A stretch of DNA of 64,000 bases, from the NCBI RefSeq assembly GCF_030813115.1, contig NZ_JAUSTY010000003.1, positions 186,001-250,000 of the forward strand. The letters are read 5' to 3'. Position 1 is the first letter of the stretch; each line of letters starts with the position of its first letter. The DNA comes from Bacillus horti (GTDB lineage: Bacteria > Bacillota > Bacilli > Caldalkalibacillales > JCM-10596). The translations under genes were made by a program, and so were the position numbers. The notes below the pieces were generated by a model. That model was not told the origin of the DNA, made no database searches, and saw only the letters and a program-made list of their open reading frames with translations. Shown piece by piece: positions 34,335-43,042 of the stretch.

Positions 34335-34484
34335 TACACAATAGCCTTTTCATGGGAATTCCTAAATGACTATTTCGATTAATGATCTCTTACAATGTAG
34401 TACTGGTCTTAGTATGTTACCATAGAGAGAAAGATAGCTTTGACATATGAATTAAAAGCTAAAACGCATGCAGGAGAAGAAATT

Positions 34485-35156
34485 ATGAGTATATTAAAAA
34501 ACGATTGGGCAGACATTTTAGCAGAAGAATTTGAGAAACCCTATTATCTAGAGCTTAGAGAATTCCTGAAAAAGGAGTACGCAACCACTAAGGTGTTTCC
34601 ATCCATGTATGACATATTTAACGCCTTGCACTATACTCCATATGCCGAAACAAAGATTGTCATTTTAGGCCAGGATCCATATCATGGACATGGACAGGCC
34701 CACGGGCTGAGCTTTTCGGTACAGCCCGGTGTCCCAACGCCACCATCATTACAGAACATCTATAAGGAGCTCGAACAAGACGTAGGCTTCCAAATCCCCA
34801 ATCATGGTCACTTAATAGAATGGGCGAAGCAAGGAGTGCTTTTATTAAACACCGTTTTAACGGTTAGACAAGGTCAACCTAATTCCCATAAAGGGATGGG
34901 CTGGGAAACGTTTACGGATCAAGTCATCAGGAAATTGAATGAGAGAGAAAAGCCAGTGATATTTATTCTGTGGGGCAAACACGCTCAAGAGAAAAAGCTA
35001 CTTATCACTAATCCTCAGCATTCCATTCTTCAGTCTCCACATCCTAGTCCGTTTTCAGCGCGTCGTGGATTTTTCGGCAGCCGTCCATTTTCTACTGCCA
35101 ATCAGCTTCTGCAGGATTCAGGGCAAGAATCCGTTAAGTGGAATTTACAAGCTTAA
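34485..35156 (+). CDS. ung: Uracil-DNA glycosylase, family 1
   Basis: This enzyme excises uracil from DNA, starting base-excision repair. With the ATG at 34485 the protein has 223 residues and begins [20 protein letters not shown], in line with Bacillus Ung. A GGAG site lies 8 nt upstream. A longer frame from 34440 lacks such support. Seen: [18 protein letters not shown] (catalytic Asp and water-activating loop), LLLNTVLTV, and the Leu-intercalation loop [18 protein letters not shown]. All active-site residues are present. Confidence 0.97.
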   Translation: MSILKNDWADILAEEFEKPYYLELREFLKKEYATTKVFPSMYDIFNALHYTPYAETKIVILGQDPYHGHGQAHGLSFSVQPGVPTPPSLQNIYKELEQDVGFQIPNHGHLIEWAKQGVLLLNTVLTVRQGQPNSHKGMGWETFTDQVIRKLNEREKPVIFILWGKHAQEKKLLITNPQHSILQSPHPSPFSARRGFFGSRPFSTANQLLQDSGQESVKWNLQA

Positions 35157-35236
35157 AGAAGAAAGGGATAGATGGGCGTGAAATCTTAGGCGGGGTATCT
35201 GAAAGTGGTTGAAACAAAAAGGTTTATGGTATATAC

Positions 35237-35386
35237 TAGCGTTGGTTAATGTCTAACTGTCATTAATTACCGACTAATCTTAAGATTTCAATTAGCTTAC
35301 ATAACGCTATTCCTTAGGTAAATGGAAGAAAGTGTAGTCTTTCCATGGCCTAACTTCTTTATATCATAGAGAAGTTAGGCTTTTTC
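35237..35386 (+). ncRNA. Structured leader with terminator upstream of the DUF2294-like pair
   Basis: TAGCGTT (35237-35243) pairs perfectly with AACGCTA (35303-35309) and encloses two hairpins (GGTTAATG/CATTAA..ACC and CTAAT/ATTAG), giving a possible three-way junction. A TGGAAGA/TCTTTCCA stem follows, then a strong terminator: GCCTAACTTCT/AGAAGTTAGGC (35348-35358/35370-35380) with TTTTTCTT. The layout resembles a transcription-attenuation element. It does not match a riboswitch class I know. Alternatively only the terminator is real and belongs to the glycosylase gene. Confidence 0.4.
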
Positions 35387-35509
35387 TTATTTGAAAGCCC
35401 AAGTTTTACCGTACAGTAAGTGAATACATACTTATACTCGACCAGACTCTATAAAGATGAAAAAGAAAAAGGAGCTGATCAAGCAACTAAAGGGGGACAA
35501 TTTAATAAA

Positions 35510-36196
35510 ATGATTCCTAATGACAACCAAACTCAACGAATCTCAATCATGCTGAAAGACAAAATGTCAACTTACTTTGGCATGAGCCCTCCGACATGTA
35601 CTTCTTATTTGCACAGCCCCTACTTAGTCATCACACTCAAAAATATCTTATCTCCGTTGGAATCAAGCCTCATTAATCAGGGTGAAATGTTTCTCGTGGA
35701 GAAAATACGTGATGTCATCATGAAGCCATTGCTAGAAGAGCTAGAGGATCAACTAAAGCAAACGATGGCATTCCAGGTAGAGAGGTGGTATTACGATTGG
35801 AAGTACGGAGCTAATCAAGGTATCATCATGGCCAAAGAAGAGAAAGGATTCATGTCAGATGTAGCGAATTCCGCTCATACATTTGCAGAAATCGTGGTAG
35901 ACTGTTATACCGAGATTCATACTGAACCAGAAAGGGTAAAAGTGATGGAAGTCCACCAGCATGCTTTTTTACTTGCTTGTTCGGGGGTATTATTTGATAT
36001 AGAGAAAATGCTATTTAAGCAAGGGCATGAGAAGCTTTTAAGAAAAAGAGAAAATCCTAGAAGAGCAAGCTTCCTCCACCGATTAAGCCAAAGACTGGGC
36101 TGGGATTATGAGCATACCTTTGACCACGTTTCTGTTCTTTGGGACTATGAACAAGATACAGCTCTCATTTACTTAGAGATCCTTAAAGCAAGCTGA
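35510..36196 (+). CDS. DUF2294-like protein, first of a pair
   Basis: This 228-residue protein contains two halves that each resemble DUF2294. The first half is QRISIMLKDKMSTYFGMSP, YLVITLKNILSPLESSLINQGE, then VERWYYDWKYGANQGIIMA. The second half is FLLACSGVLFDIEKMLFKQGHE, then VSVLWDYEQDTALIYLEIL. Function is unknown for the family as I know it. The ATG at 35510 is preferred (AAGGGGG 13 nt upstream); a GTG at 35420 would add 30 charged residues. It is followed after 36 bp by a second protein of the same kind. Confidence 0.75.
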   Translation: MIPNDNQTQRISIMLKDKMSTYFGMSPPTCTSYLHSPYLVITLKNILSPLESSLINQGEMFLVEKIRDVIMKPLLEELEDQLKQTMAFQVERWYYDWKYGANQGIIMAKEEKGFMSDVANSAHTFAEIVVDCYTEIHTEPERVKVMEVHQHAFLLACSGVLFDIEKMLFKQGHEKLLRKRENPRRASFLHRLSQRLGWDYEHTFDHVSVLWDYEQDTALIYLEILKAS

Positions 36197-36232
36197 GTCT
36201 AACAACTATAGGATAAAGGATATGGTGAGGAA

Positions 36233-36934
36233 ATGGAATACATTCAAGATAAGCTAAAGCATGTCAGTAGCTATATGAGTAAGCTACTGCGGAAAAAATT
36301 TGGCAGAGGACCGGAATCCTGCTATGCAGCGATCAACAACCGGTACCTGGTTTTTTACATACGTGGATTCATTTCTCCTATGGAAGAGGTATTGCTCCAG
36401 GAGAAAAGAAGCAAGAGTGTAACAAGTGCACGAAGGACAATCATTACAAGCACGGTGGAGGAATTAAAGGGAGTGATACAGGTCACCTTTGATATAGAGG
36501 TGGGTAGCTTCTATCACGATTGGAACTTTCCGAATAATTCAGGTGTGATTATAGCCGCTCTACAGCATGATGAACAGCGCTTTGTTCAGGAAACACGGGG
36601 AGAAGAGGAGTCAGTAGATATTGAAAAGCTAGAAGCAGAGGTCAATCGGATTAGTGGGCTAGTACAAAAGGTACCAAATGAAACGACGGTTCATCGGATC
36701 TCACCTACCATCTATGTTGTTCTAAGAATAGGGATTTTGATTCCTATAGAAAAAGCTTTGATTGCTAAAGGCTTTGAAAAGGAACTTCTATTTACAAAAG
36801 ATGAATTGGAAAAGGCTCATTTTCACCGAAGTGGTCAATTTGAACAGATTTTTAGACGACAGGTCAATGATATCTTTGTCGATTGGAATTTAAAAGAGGA
36901 TAAAGGACTTATGTGTTTTGTTCTAAAATCATGA
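36233..36934 (+). CDS. DUF2294-like protein, second of a pair
   Basis: This 233-residue paralogue of the preceding protein again has two DUF2294-like halves. The first has YMSKLLRKKFGRGPESCYAAI, YLVFYIRGFISPMEEVLLQE, EVGSFYHDWNFPNNSGVIIA. The second has IYVVLRIGILIPIEKALIAKGFE and VNDIFVDWNLKEDKGLMCFVL. The recurring aromatic-x-D-W motif near each half's end is the clearest shared feature. GGTGAGG precedes the ATG. The two proteins are probably co-expressed. Role unknown. Confidence 0.78.
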   Translation: MEYIQDKLKHVSSYMSKLLRKKFGRGPESCYAAINNRYLVFYIRGFISPMEEVLLQEKRSKSVTSARRTIITSTVEELKGVIQVTFDIEVGSFYHDWNFPNNSGVIIAALQHDEQRFVQETRGEEESVDIEKLEAEVNRISGLVQKVPNETTVHRISPTIYVVLRIGILIPIEKALIAKGFEKELLFTKDELEKAHFHRSGQFEQIFRRQVNDIFVDWNLKEDKGLMCFVLKS

Positions 36935-37028
36935 CACTGGCAACTCTAACGTCAGATCGCTATAATAAGTTATCTAGAAGTAATCTCACTCATAGCTGAG
37001 TATGATGCTTAAATAGGAGGAAGTGCTA

Positions 37029-38213
37029 GTGGAACTGATTAACATATTACGACAACACATAGAGCAGAACACGTGGGTACAAGCCATTCTCAGTCAGGTG
37101 CGTAAGAAGGACGGATCTCTAGCCCAAAAAGTTCAAATTAAGCCAGTGGAGCTGAAGGGAGTTATGCACTATCAATTCAGCTATTATTATGAAAACAAGG
37201 TGAAGCATGAAAACTTGCTAGGTGAGGAGTCTATAGAGCGGGTAGAAAGTCTCTTGCAGGAAAGCTATAGACAGGCAGTGCTTCAAACAACCGATAATGA
37301 CTATCACATCCTAGTGAGTAAAAAAGGGAAGCTAAAAATCATGACAAAGCCTCCGACTAAAAAGAGCATTGATCGTCAGCATAATCGCCAGAAAACGTAT
37401 ATTTTAGAAGAGGGCATAGCTGTACCATTTCTCGTTGAATTAGGAGTCATGACTGAATCAGGCAAAGTTCACAATAAGAAATATGATAAATACAGGCAGA
37501 TCAATCGTTTTCTTGAAATGATTCGTGATATTCTTCCACATCTTCCAAGGAATCGAACAGTACAAATCCTAGATTTCGGCTGTGGTAAATCATATCTAAC
37601 GTTTGCTCTGTACTATTACTTAGTTGAGCTTGAAAAGCTTGACGTGCATATCACGGGATTAGATTTAAAAGAGGATGTAATTCGTCACTGTCAGCAGCTC
37701 GCTGAACAGTTTGGTTATGAGAACCTACAGTTTAAAGTAGGGGATATTGCCAAGTATGATGAGAAGAGTGCCATTGATATGATGGTCACCTTGCACGCCT
37801 GTGATACGGCAACGGATGCGGCTCTTGAAAAAGCTGTACGTTGGAATGCAGGGATTATTTTGTCTGTTCCCTGCTGTCAGCATGAGCTATTGACGCAAAT
37901 AGATAACGATATCCTTGAGCCTATGCTGGGTCACGGTCTTATAAAAGAACGCTTTGCTTCATTAGCAACAGATTCCATCCGAGCAAAGCTACTCAGTATT
38001 TTGAGATATAGGACACAGCTGCTGGAATTTATAGATTTGGAGCATACCCCGAAAAATATATTAATTCGAGCTATCAAAGAGGAGTCCTTAGCAAAGGACA
38101 AACAAAAGCAGCTAGTCAGAGAATACACGACATTTAGAGACTTTATTCAAGCTAAGCCTTATTTGGAGCGTGCTCTTGAAGATAGGCTAGCCCCTTTATT
38201 AGAAGAGAGTTAA
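37029..38213 (+). CDS. Class I SAM-dependent methyltransferase (Methyltransf_32-like)
   Basis: This 394-residue protein has a Rossmann methyltransferase core in the middle: LDFGCGKSYLTFALYYYL (motif I, residues about 181-198), then HITGLDLKEDVI, and MVTLHACDTATDAAL with the SVPCCQHEL motif. These features match a group related to eukaryotic GSTCD-type methyltransferases. The N-terminal 120 residues form a separate basic domain (KKGKLKIMTKPPTKKSIDRQHNRQKTY) that could bind RNA. The GTG at 37029 is 8 nt after AGGAGG; the GTG at 37023 is only 2 nt away. The target is unknown. Confidence 0.85.
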   Translation: MELINILRQHIEQNTWVQAILSQVRKKDGSLAQKVQIKPVELKGVMHYQFSYYYENKVKHENLLGEESIERVESLLQESYRQAVLQTTDNDYHILVSKKGKLKIMTKPPTKKSIDRQHNRQKTYILEEGIAVPFLVELGVMTESGKVHNKKYDKYRQINRFLEMIRDILPHLPRNRTVQILDFGCGKSYLTFALYYYLVELEKLDVHITGLDLKEDVIRHCQQLAEQFGYENLQFKVGDIAKYDEKSAIDMMVTLHACDTATDAALEKAVRWNAGIILSVPCCQHELLTQIDNDILEPMLGHGLIKERFASLATDSIRAKLLSILRYRTQLLEFIDLEHTPKNILIRAIKEESLAKDKQKQLVREYTTFRDFIQAKPYLERALEDRLAPLLEES

Positions 38214-38238
38214 AAAACTTTTAGTTCTTTATCAAACG

Positions 38239-38275
38239 TATGTGGTATTGCATTTGTGCAATACCACATATTTTA
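38239..38275 (+). terminator. Terminator of the methyltransferase gene
   Basis: TATGTGGTATTGCA pairs perfectly over 14 bp with TGCAATACCACATA around TTTG, followed by TTTTAAAAG. Confidence 0.88.
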
Positions 38276-38482
38276 AAAGAAAAATAATATAATTAAGGTG
38301 ACCGCCAAGCAATAAATAGAAAAATAGATTACCTTCCCTCTATTCATTACTCCCATGTATCACTTCAATGATGACTGTTTTGCGTGGCTAGATCAGTACC
38401 TTTATCCTTCATCCATTTTTACACTTTACTTTTATCGAAAATAGGAGTATTATTCCTTATAATAATTCTTTAATTGCATAAA

Positions 38483-38660
38483 GTCGCCGAGTTTCCATTA
38501 TGGAAAACGGGGGAACCACCTGAAGCCAATTTGGTTTCAATGGGGTTAATCGTTTTGGTTGTCATACAATCATAACGACGGGCACTCTCAAGCCCGAACC
38601 CGACAGCTAACCTCGTAGGCGTTTGAGAGAGAAGCGCAGCCCGTTACCATGTTATTTGTC
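38483..38660 (+). ncRNA. c-di-AMP (ydaO/yuaA) riboswitch
   Basis: The conserved blocks of the class appear in order: CGCCGAGTTTCC, CGGGGGAACCACC, ATGGGGTTAATCG, then AGCCCGAACCCGACAGCTAA with CCTCGTAGGCG closing on the starting CGCC. In Bacillus this class turns off potassium-transporter genes when c-di-AMP is high, and here it precedes the ktrA remnant and ktrB. A terminator follows immediately. Confidence 0.93.
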
Positions 38661-38663
38661 ATG

Positions 38664-38707
38664 CAAAACCCTGGCAGCAGAATTCTCTGCTCTTGGGTTT
38701 TTTTGTG
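38664..38707 (+). terminator. Riboswitch-controlled terminator
   Basis: AAAACCC/GGGTTTT encloses an inner GCAGCAGAATTCTCTGC helix and runs into a T7 tract. It is the expression platform of the c-di-AMP riboswitch. Confidence 0.85.
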
Positions 38708-38798
38708 TTTTATTGGTACTGATACTACTGATAAAAGCAGCCATTGATGTGATAAAAAAGGTAAGAGTTAAACAATAATGAGGCGGTGATTTGAAAGT

Positions 38799-38923
38799 AT
38801 GAAAAAACAATTTATGATCATCGGGCTGGGTCGATTCGGTTCAGCACGGGAGATATTCTGTTGATGATTGGCCGTAATGAAGACATTCGTTATATGGAGA
38901 ATAAGTATGAGAAGAAACGTTAG
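38799..38923 (+). pseudogene. ktrA: ktrA deletion remnant (first and last codons only)
   Basis: The ATG at 38799 reads KKQFMIIGLGRFGSA, the first strand and GxGxxG nucleotide-binding loop of the KtrA RCK subunit. After 16 codons the sequence jumps. In another frame it reads GDILLMIGRNEDIRYMENKYEKKR to a TAG at 38921-38923, the typical KtrA C-terminus, overlapping the ktrB start as in intact ktrAB operons. Roughly 180 residues are missing and the two ends are out of frame. KtrA normally gates KtrB by binding nucleotides, so control here must be lost or supplied by another gene. Confidence 0.85.
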
Positions 38924-40256
38924 AACACGAATTCAGGAGATGGGTCCACCTCAACTGATTATGAGTGTATTTGCTCTATTAATTGGAATTGGAACTCTCC
39001 TGCTCTCCCTACCCCTTTCATCAGCCAGTGGGAAGTCGGTTGGCTTGCTTGATGCATGGTTTACCGCTACTTCAGCCGTTTGTGTAAACGGGTTAGTCGT
39101 TGTAGATACCGGAAGTGTATACTCTACGTTTGGGCAAGTCGTCATTATGATGCTTATTCAAATTGGAGGCTTGGGATTTATGACGTTAGGGGTCATGGTG
39201 GCTATTGTACTAGGCAAAAAAATTGGTTTAAAACAAAGATTGATTATTCAGCAAACAACCCAATCCGTCTCATCCCAAGGTTTGGTGAAGTTGAGTTTAT
39301 ACATTGCTATGATTGTGTTTATTTTGGAAAGCTTGGCAACAGTCATCCTTACTTTGAGATGGAAGGATGAAATGGGTCTTGGTCAGGCTGCCTATTATGC
39401 GTTATTCCACACAATATCTGCTTTTAACAATGCGGGCTTTGCTCTTTGGTCCGATAGCTTATCTGGATTTTTAGACGATCCAGTCGTAATCATAACTATT
39501 GTCTTACTATTTCTTATTGGTGGGTTGGGATATATCGTAGTGGTTGATCTTGTGCAGAAACGCTCTTGGCGCAGGCTATCCCTGCATTCCAAAATTGTGC
39601 TTCTCGCATCCGGTCTTCTTTTGGCAGGAGGTTTTCTCCTTATCTTTTTACTGGAGAGCTGGAACTACAATACATTTGGTCATTTAACTTTTGGGGAACG
39701 GGTTTCAGCTGCTTTCTTCCAAGGAGCTACACCCCGAAGTGCGGGATTCAATACCATTGATATTGCCAGCATGCTGACTGCCTCTCAATTTGTCATCATC
39801 ATATTGATGTTTATCGGAGCGGCATCAGGCGGCACAGGTGGGGGAATCAAGGTCAACACCTTCGTTGTTCTCCTTTTGGCCACTCTAAACACCTTTCGCG
39901 GCGGTGGACAGATCCATGCCTTCCAGCGCAAAATTAATCAAGAAGTCGTCATGCGTGCCCTTGCTGTCGTCATTAGTTCACTTACCTTTGTGCTTGTCGT
40001 TGCGCTGCTCTTAACTATTACAGAAGACATGTTGGAGGAACATTTTCTTGAAGTTTTATTTGAAGCTACTTCTGCTTTTAGCACAACAGGGCTTTCCATG
40101 GGACTGACCAGCGAATTATCTCCCCTTGGCAAGGTCATCGTCACCCTCACCATGTTTGCGGGACGGTTGGGCCCATTGACGTTGGCCTTTGCCTTGGCCC
40201 GTAAAAAAAGATCATCAAAACTGGGTTACCCGGAAGATCATATTTTGATTGGTTAA
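38907..40256 (+). CDS. ktrB: KtrB-type potassium uptake channel subunit
   Basis: This 449-residue membrane subunit belongs to the Trk/Ktr/HKT superfamily and imports K+ (often with Na+). It has four repeats of membrane helix, pore loop and helix, with filter segments such as SAVCVNGLVVVDTGS, AFNNAGFALW, GATPRSAGFNTID and ATSAFSTTGLSMGLT. The intramembrane loop region GAASGGTGGGIKVNTF is present. The ATG at 38907 (GGAGAA upstream, MRRNVRTRIQ) overlaps the end of the ktrA remnant. A longer frame from 38868 would run through that remnant. The gene looks intact. Confidence 0.93.
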   Translation: MRRNVRTRIQEMGPPQLIMSVFALLIGIGTLLLSLPLSSASGKSVGLLDAWFTATSAVCVNGLVVVDTGSVYSTFGQVVIMMLIQIGGLGFMTLGVMVAIVLGKKIGLKQRLIIQQTTQSVSSQGLVKLSLYIAMIVFILESLATVILTLRWKDEMGLGQAAYYALFHTISAFNNAGFALWSDSLSGFLDDPVVIITIVLLFLIGGLGYIVVVDLVQKRSWRRLSLHSKIVLLASGLLLAGGFLLIFLLESWNYNTFGHLTFGERVSAAFFQGATPRSAGFNTIDIASMLTASQFVIIILMFIGAASGGTGGGIKVNTFVVLLLATLNTFRGGGQIHAFQRKINQEVVMRALAVVISSLTFVLVVALLLTITEDMLEEHFLEVLFEATSAFSTTGLSMGLTSELSPLGKVIVTLTMFAGRLGPLTLAFALARKKRSSKLGYPEDHILIG

Positions 40257-40289
40257 AAATGCAAATAGGAAAAACAGGGAGTGAGACAT

Positions 40290-41141
40290 GTGATTCAGGT
40301 GAAAAATTTGAACTATGCGTATCCGAAGTATGAACAAAAAATATTGCATGGACTAAATTTCGAAGTGAAGCGAGGGGAGATTCTTGGTTTTTTAGGACCT
40401 TCTGGGGCAGGCAAAAGCACTACGCAAAACATCTTGATCGGTAAATTAAGAAACTACACAGGTTCTGTCCAAGTATTTTCCCAAGAGATGAAAACTGTGA
40501 CTTCCGATTACTATGAACGGATTGGAGTAGCTTTTGAATTCCCTAACTTTTATAGTCGGTTTACAGCATTAGAAAACCTGAGACATTTCCAATCTCTCTA
40601 TCGCAATCAGGAGAACGACCCTATAGCTTTATTAGAGCAAGTAAACCTAAAGGAATATGCACATGTCAAATTCGAGCACTTCTCAAAGGGCATGAAAATG
40701 CGCTTAAATTACTGCCGTGCCATACTTGGGAATCCAGAAATCCTTTTTCTTGATGAACCTACCTCTGGACTCGATCCCGTCAATGCAGATAGATTAAAGC
40801 AACTCATCCTAGAACGCAAACAATCTGGAACTACGATTCTACTCACCACCCACCAGATGCAGACTGCTGAACAGCTATGCGACCGAGTTGCCTTTATTGT
40901 GGGTGGTGAAATTAATCTAATTGATTCGCCAAAAAATCTGATGCTACAGTACGGACAACGTCAGCTCAAGGTGGAGTTCGAAGTAGATGGCCAACGTTAT
41001 ACTGAGGAATTCCCGTTAGAAGGTATAGGAGAAAACGAGCGTTATCTTCATGTGATTCGCTCTCACCCTATCATTACGATGCATTCTATGGAAGCCACGT
41101 TGGACCAAATCTTTATGAAGGTGACAGGAGCAAGCTTATGA
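40290..41141 (+). CDS. ABC transporter ATP-binding protein
   Basis: This 283-residue ATPase of an ABC-2-type exporter has Walker A GPSGAGKST, Walker B ILFLDEPTSGLDP, the H-loop TTHQMQ, and a variant signature HFSKGMKMRL instead of LSGGQ. After the nucleotide domain a 70-residue C-terminal extension follows. Together with the two permeases it resembles the fluoroquinolone/antibiotic export sets of Actinobacteria and Firmicutes, a resemblance by gene order. The GTG at 40290 is taken because GGGAGTGAG ends 4 nt before it; a GTG at 40281 is the alternative. Confidence 0.9.
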   Translation: MIQVKNLNYAYPKYEQKILHGLNFEVKRGEILGFLGPSGAGKSTTQNILIGKLRNYTGSVQVFSQEMKTVTSDYYERIGVAFEFPNFYSRFTALENLRHFQSLYRNQENDPIALLEQVNLKEYAHVKFEHFSKGMKMRLNYCRAILGNPEILFLDEPTSGLDPVNADRLKQLILERKQSGTTILLTTHQMQTAEQLCDRVAFIVGGEINLIDSPKNLMLQYGQRQLKVEFEVDGQRYTEEFPLEGIGENERYLHVIRSHPIITMHSMEATLDQIFMKVTGASL

Positions 41142-41845
41142 TGAGGATTAGAAGTCTAGTGACTTTCGATGTTCGCTTTCAATGGAAGCAACGTTTCTAC
41201 CATGTTTATCTGTTGGTTTGCGCCGTTTATATCAGTCTCTTACTTTTACTACCAGAAGCCTATGTGGATAAAACAATCGTCCTGCTTACATTCTCTGACC
41301 CGGCAGCTTTAGGGCTTTTTTTCTCAGGAGGTATGCTTTTGTTGGAAAGAGAACAGGGCATTCAGGAGAGTCTGTTTGCTACTCCGCTTCGCGTAAAAGA
41401 GTATGTCATTGCTAGGTGCCTTTCCCTCTCTGTCCTTTCGCTAGCTGCAGCTTACGTCATTCATATAGCTGTGAAGGGATGGCCTGTTTCGCCGATCGCA
41501 TTCACACTTGGAGTATTGTTATCCTCCTTCTTCTTTACGTTACTCGGGATGTGTGCAGCCGTGCTTAGTCACTCTATTAATGGATTTCTTCTGCTGTCTC
41601 AAGGCTTCGCCCTACCGTTCGTATTTCCTGTTCTTGGATATTTAAATTGGCTTCCTTCACCACTCTATAAGCTTCTACCGACTGAAGGATCCCTTCTCCT
41701 TATTGAAGGATCAAATCAAATCATTAGTCTAGGTGATGCGGTGTACGCAATTATAGTTTTATTGTTATGGATTGGTTTTGCAGGCTGGTGGAGCGTAAGT
41801 CTGTTACAAAGAACGATAAAAATGTTGGATGAGGGGAAAAACTGA
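41138..41845 (+). CDS. ABC-2-type exporter permease
   Basis: This 235-residue protein has six hydrophobic segments and a conserved LLLEREQGIQESLFATPLRVKEYV cytoplasmic stretch typical of the ABC-2 permease family. Its ATG overlaps the stop of the ATPase gene (ATGA), and it ends at the start of the next permease (TGATG). It forms the membrane channel with its partner. The substrate is unknown; a drug or lipid is likely from the family. Confidence 0.85.
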   Translation: MMRIRSLVTFDVRFQWKQRFYHVYLLVCAVYISLLLLLPEAYVDKTIVLLTFSDPAALGLFFSGGMLLLEREQGIQESLFATPLRVKEYVIARCLSLSVLSLAAAYVIHIAVKGWPVSPIAFTLGVLLSSFFFTLLGMCAAVLSHSINGFLLLSQGFALPFVFPVLGYLNWLPSPLYKLLPTEGSLLLIEGSNQIISLGDAVYAIIVLLLWIGFAGWWSVSLLQRTIKMLDEGKN

Positions 41846-42576
41846 TGCTTAAATATAAGACCTTGCTTATCAGTGATATAAAAAATGCGGCTAGGAATCC
41901 CATGTTTATGCTAATTGGTATTGGTCCTCTGTTACTACTTCTTCTTATTCGGTATGTCTTGCCTGTAGTTGCAGACTGGCTGATTGTGTATACTGGATTT
42001 GATCTTCTGTCCTATAATGATTTTATTACGATACTCATCATGCTTGTTATCCCTCAATTAATTGGTACGGCAACAGGATTGCTTATGCTCGATGAGCGCG
42101 ATGAAAGGATTATAGATTACTATACAGTATCTCCACTAGGGAGACATGGTTATTTGATTTACCGTCTACTTTTACCTGTTACAATAACGATTCTAATGTC
42201 GGCTTTATTCCTCTTGGCCAACGGCATTTCAAAACACCAAATTGAAAATATTGCCGTCCTTATTTTACTCGCCTTGCAAGCACCACTTTACACACTTTTC
42301 CTAGTCGCCTTCGCCGCCAACAAGGTAGAAGGACTAGCTCTATCAAAGCTCGCCAGTCTCATGCTGCTGGGTGCCATTTTTCCTTACTTCATCCCTGACC
42401 CGTGGCAAACATTAGGCATTATACTGCCGACCTATTGGCCTTCTAGACTATATTTGAATGGGGCACTACTCGGTGAGAATTTAGGAATAACATTCTTCTT
42501 GTATATGATAGGATTGATATTTCATATGCTTCTGCTCACCAGCTTGTTTCTACGGTATTACCGCCAACAATCATAG
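41845..42576 (+). CDS. ABC-2-type exporter permease
   Basis: This 243-residue second permease begins MLKYKTLLISDIKNAARNPMFML and has six hydrophobic segments with the cytoplasmic patch LMLDERDERIIDYYTVSPLGRHGYL, parallel to the DEREQ-type patch of the partner. Its ATG shares a base with the preceding stop codon, so the three genes are translationally coupled. It is the last gene of the exporter operon. Confidence 0.85.
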   Translation: MLKYKTLLISDIKNAARNPMFMLIGIGPLLLLLLIRYVLPVVADWLIVYTGFDLLSYNDFITILIMLVIPQLIGTATGLLMLDERDERIIDYYTVSPLGRHGYLIYRLLLPVTITILMSALFLLANGISKHQIENIAVLILLALQAPLYTLFLVAFAANKVEGLALSKLASLMLLGAIFPYFIPDPWQTLGIILPTYWPSRLYLNGALLGENLGITFFLYMIGLIFHMLLLTSLFLRYYRQQS

Positions 42577-42589
42577 TAGTCAGTGCCAA

Positions 42590-42697
42590 TTAGTTAATAA
42601 TTCCATGTCTGATAATTTCGACCTTTACATTAGGTTTAATATTAATATCTTGATAGACTTCCTTCCAATTAATTCGATTCCACGTATCATTAACTGG
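42590..42697 (-). pseudogene. Fragment resembling the end of a GerAC-type germination protein
   Basis: On the minus strand about 35 codons read NDTWNRINWKEVYQDINIKP then NVKVEIIRHGIIN and stop. The W-K-(E/K)-x-(Y/F)-...-(N/V)V-x-V-x-I-x-R-x-G-x-I ending is the usual C-terminus of Ger(x)C lipoproteins of spore germinant receptors. A stop lies just upstream in frame and no ribosome binding site or start exists, so this is a remnant. It is adjacent to a terminator at 42731-42762. Confidence 0.5.
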
Positions 42698-42730
42698 TTA
42701 CTTAGAAGGAGGAATGAATATAGGTCGTTT

Positions 42731-42762
42731 AGAGGAGAAAAAAATTTTCTCCTCTTTTTTGG
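42731..42762. terminator. Terminator-like hairpin
   Basis: AGAGGAGAAAA and TTTTCTCCTCT pair perfectly around AA and run into TTTTTT. It could end the exporter transcript on the plus strand. Confidence 0.8.
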
Positions 42763-42982
42763 TTTAAAAGGGAGGAGATAAGGGTACGTAAACCATGGTA
42801 CTCATTCTCCATTTTTCTAAAGAAAGTATAATGTTCCTTGTTTTTTACCAAAATATGAAATGAAAGAGGTGAAAATGAGACCATCGTCCAGTATTCTGGA
42901 AGAATCCTAAGGAACTTATCTACTAGTTTGCTTACAGTTTCACATACACATGGATAGGTAGAAATTATGGAGAATACACGAT
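42763..42982 (+). other. Gap upstream of the glycine betaine operon
   Basis: A very short ORF with a good Shine-Dalgarno (GAAAGAGGTGAAA) runs from 42875 to 42910, encoding MRPSSSILEES, after a possible -10 (TATAAT at 42827). No other gene is apparent. The mini-ORF may be a leader or chance. Confidence 0.25.
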
Positions 42983-43011
42983 TTGTACTCTAAAAACCCT
43001 CTACTTATAAT
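42983..43011 (+). promoter_or_regulatory. Sigma-A-type promoter of the glycine betaine operon
   Basis: TTGTAC (42983-42988), 17 bp, then TATAAT (43006-43011), 32 bp before the ATPase start codon. Confidence 0.75.
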
Positions 43012-43042
43012 GAATAAGGTATAGAGAGGAGTCAAACTGAAT

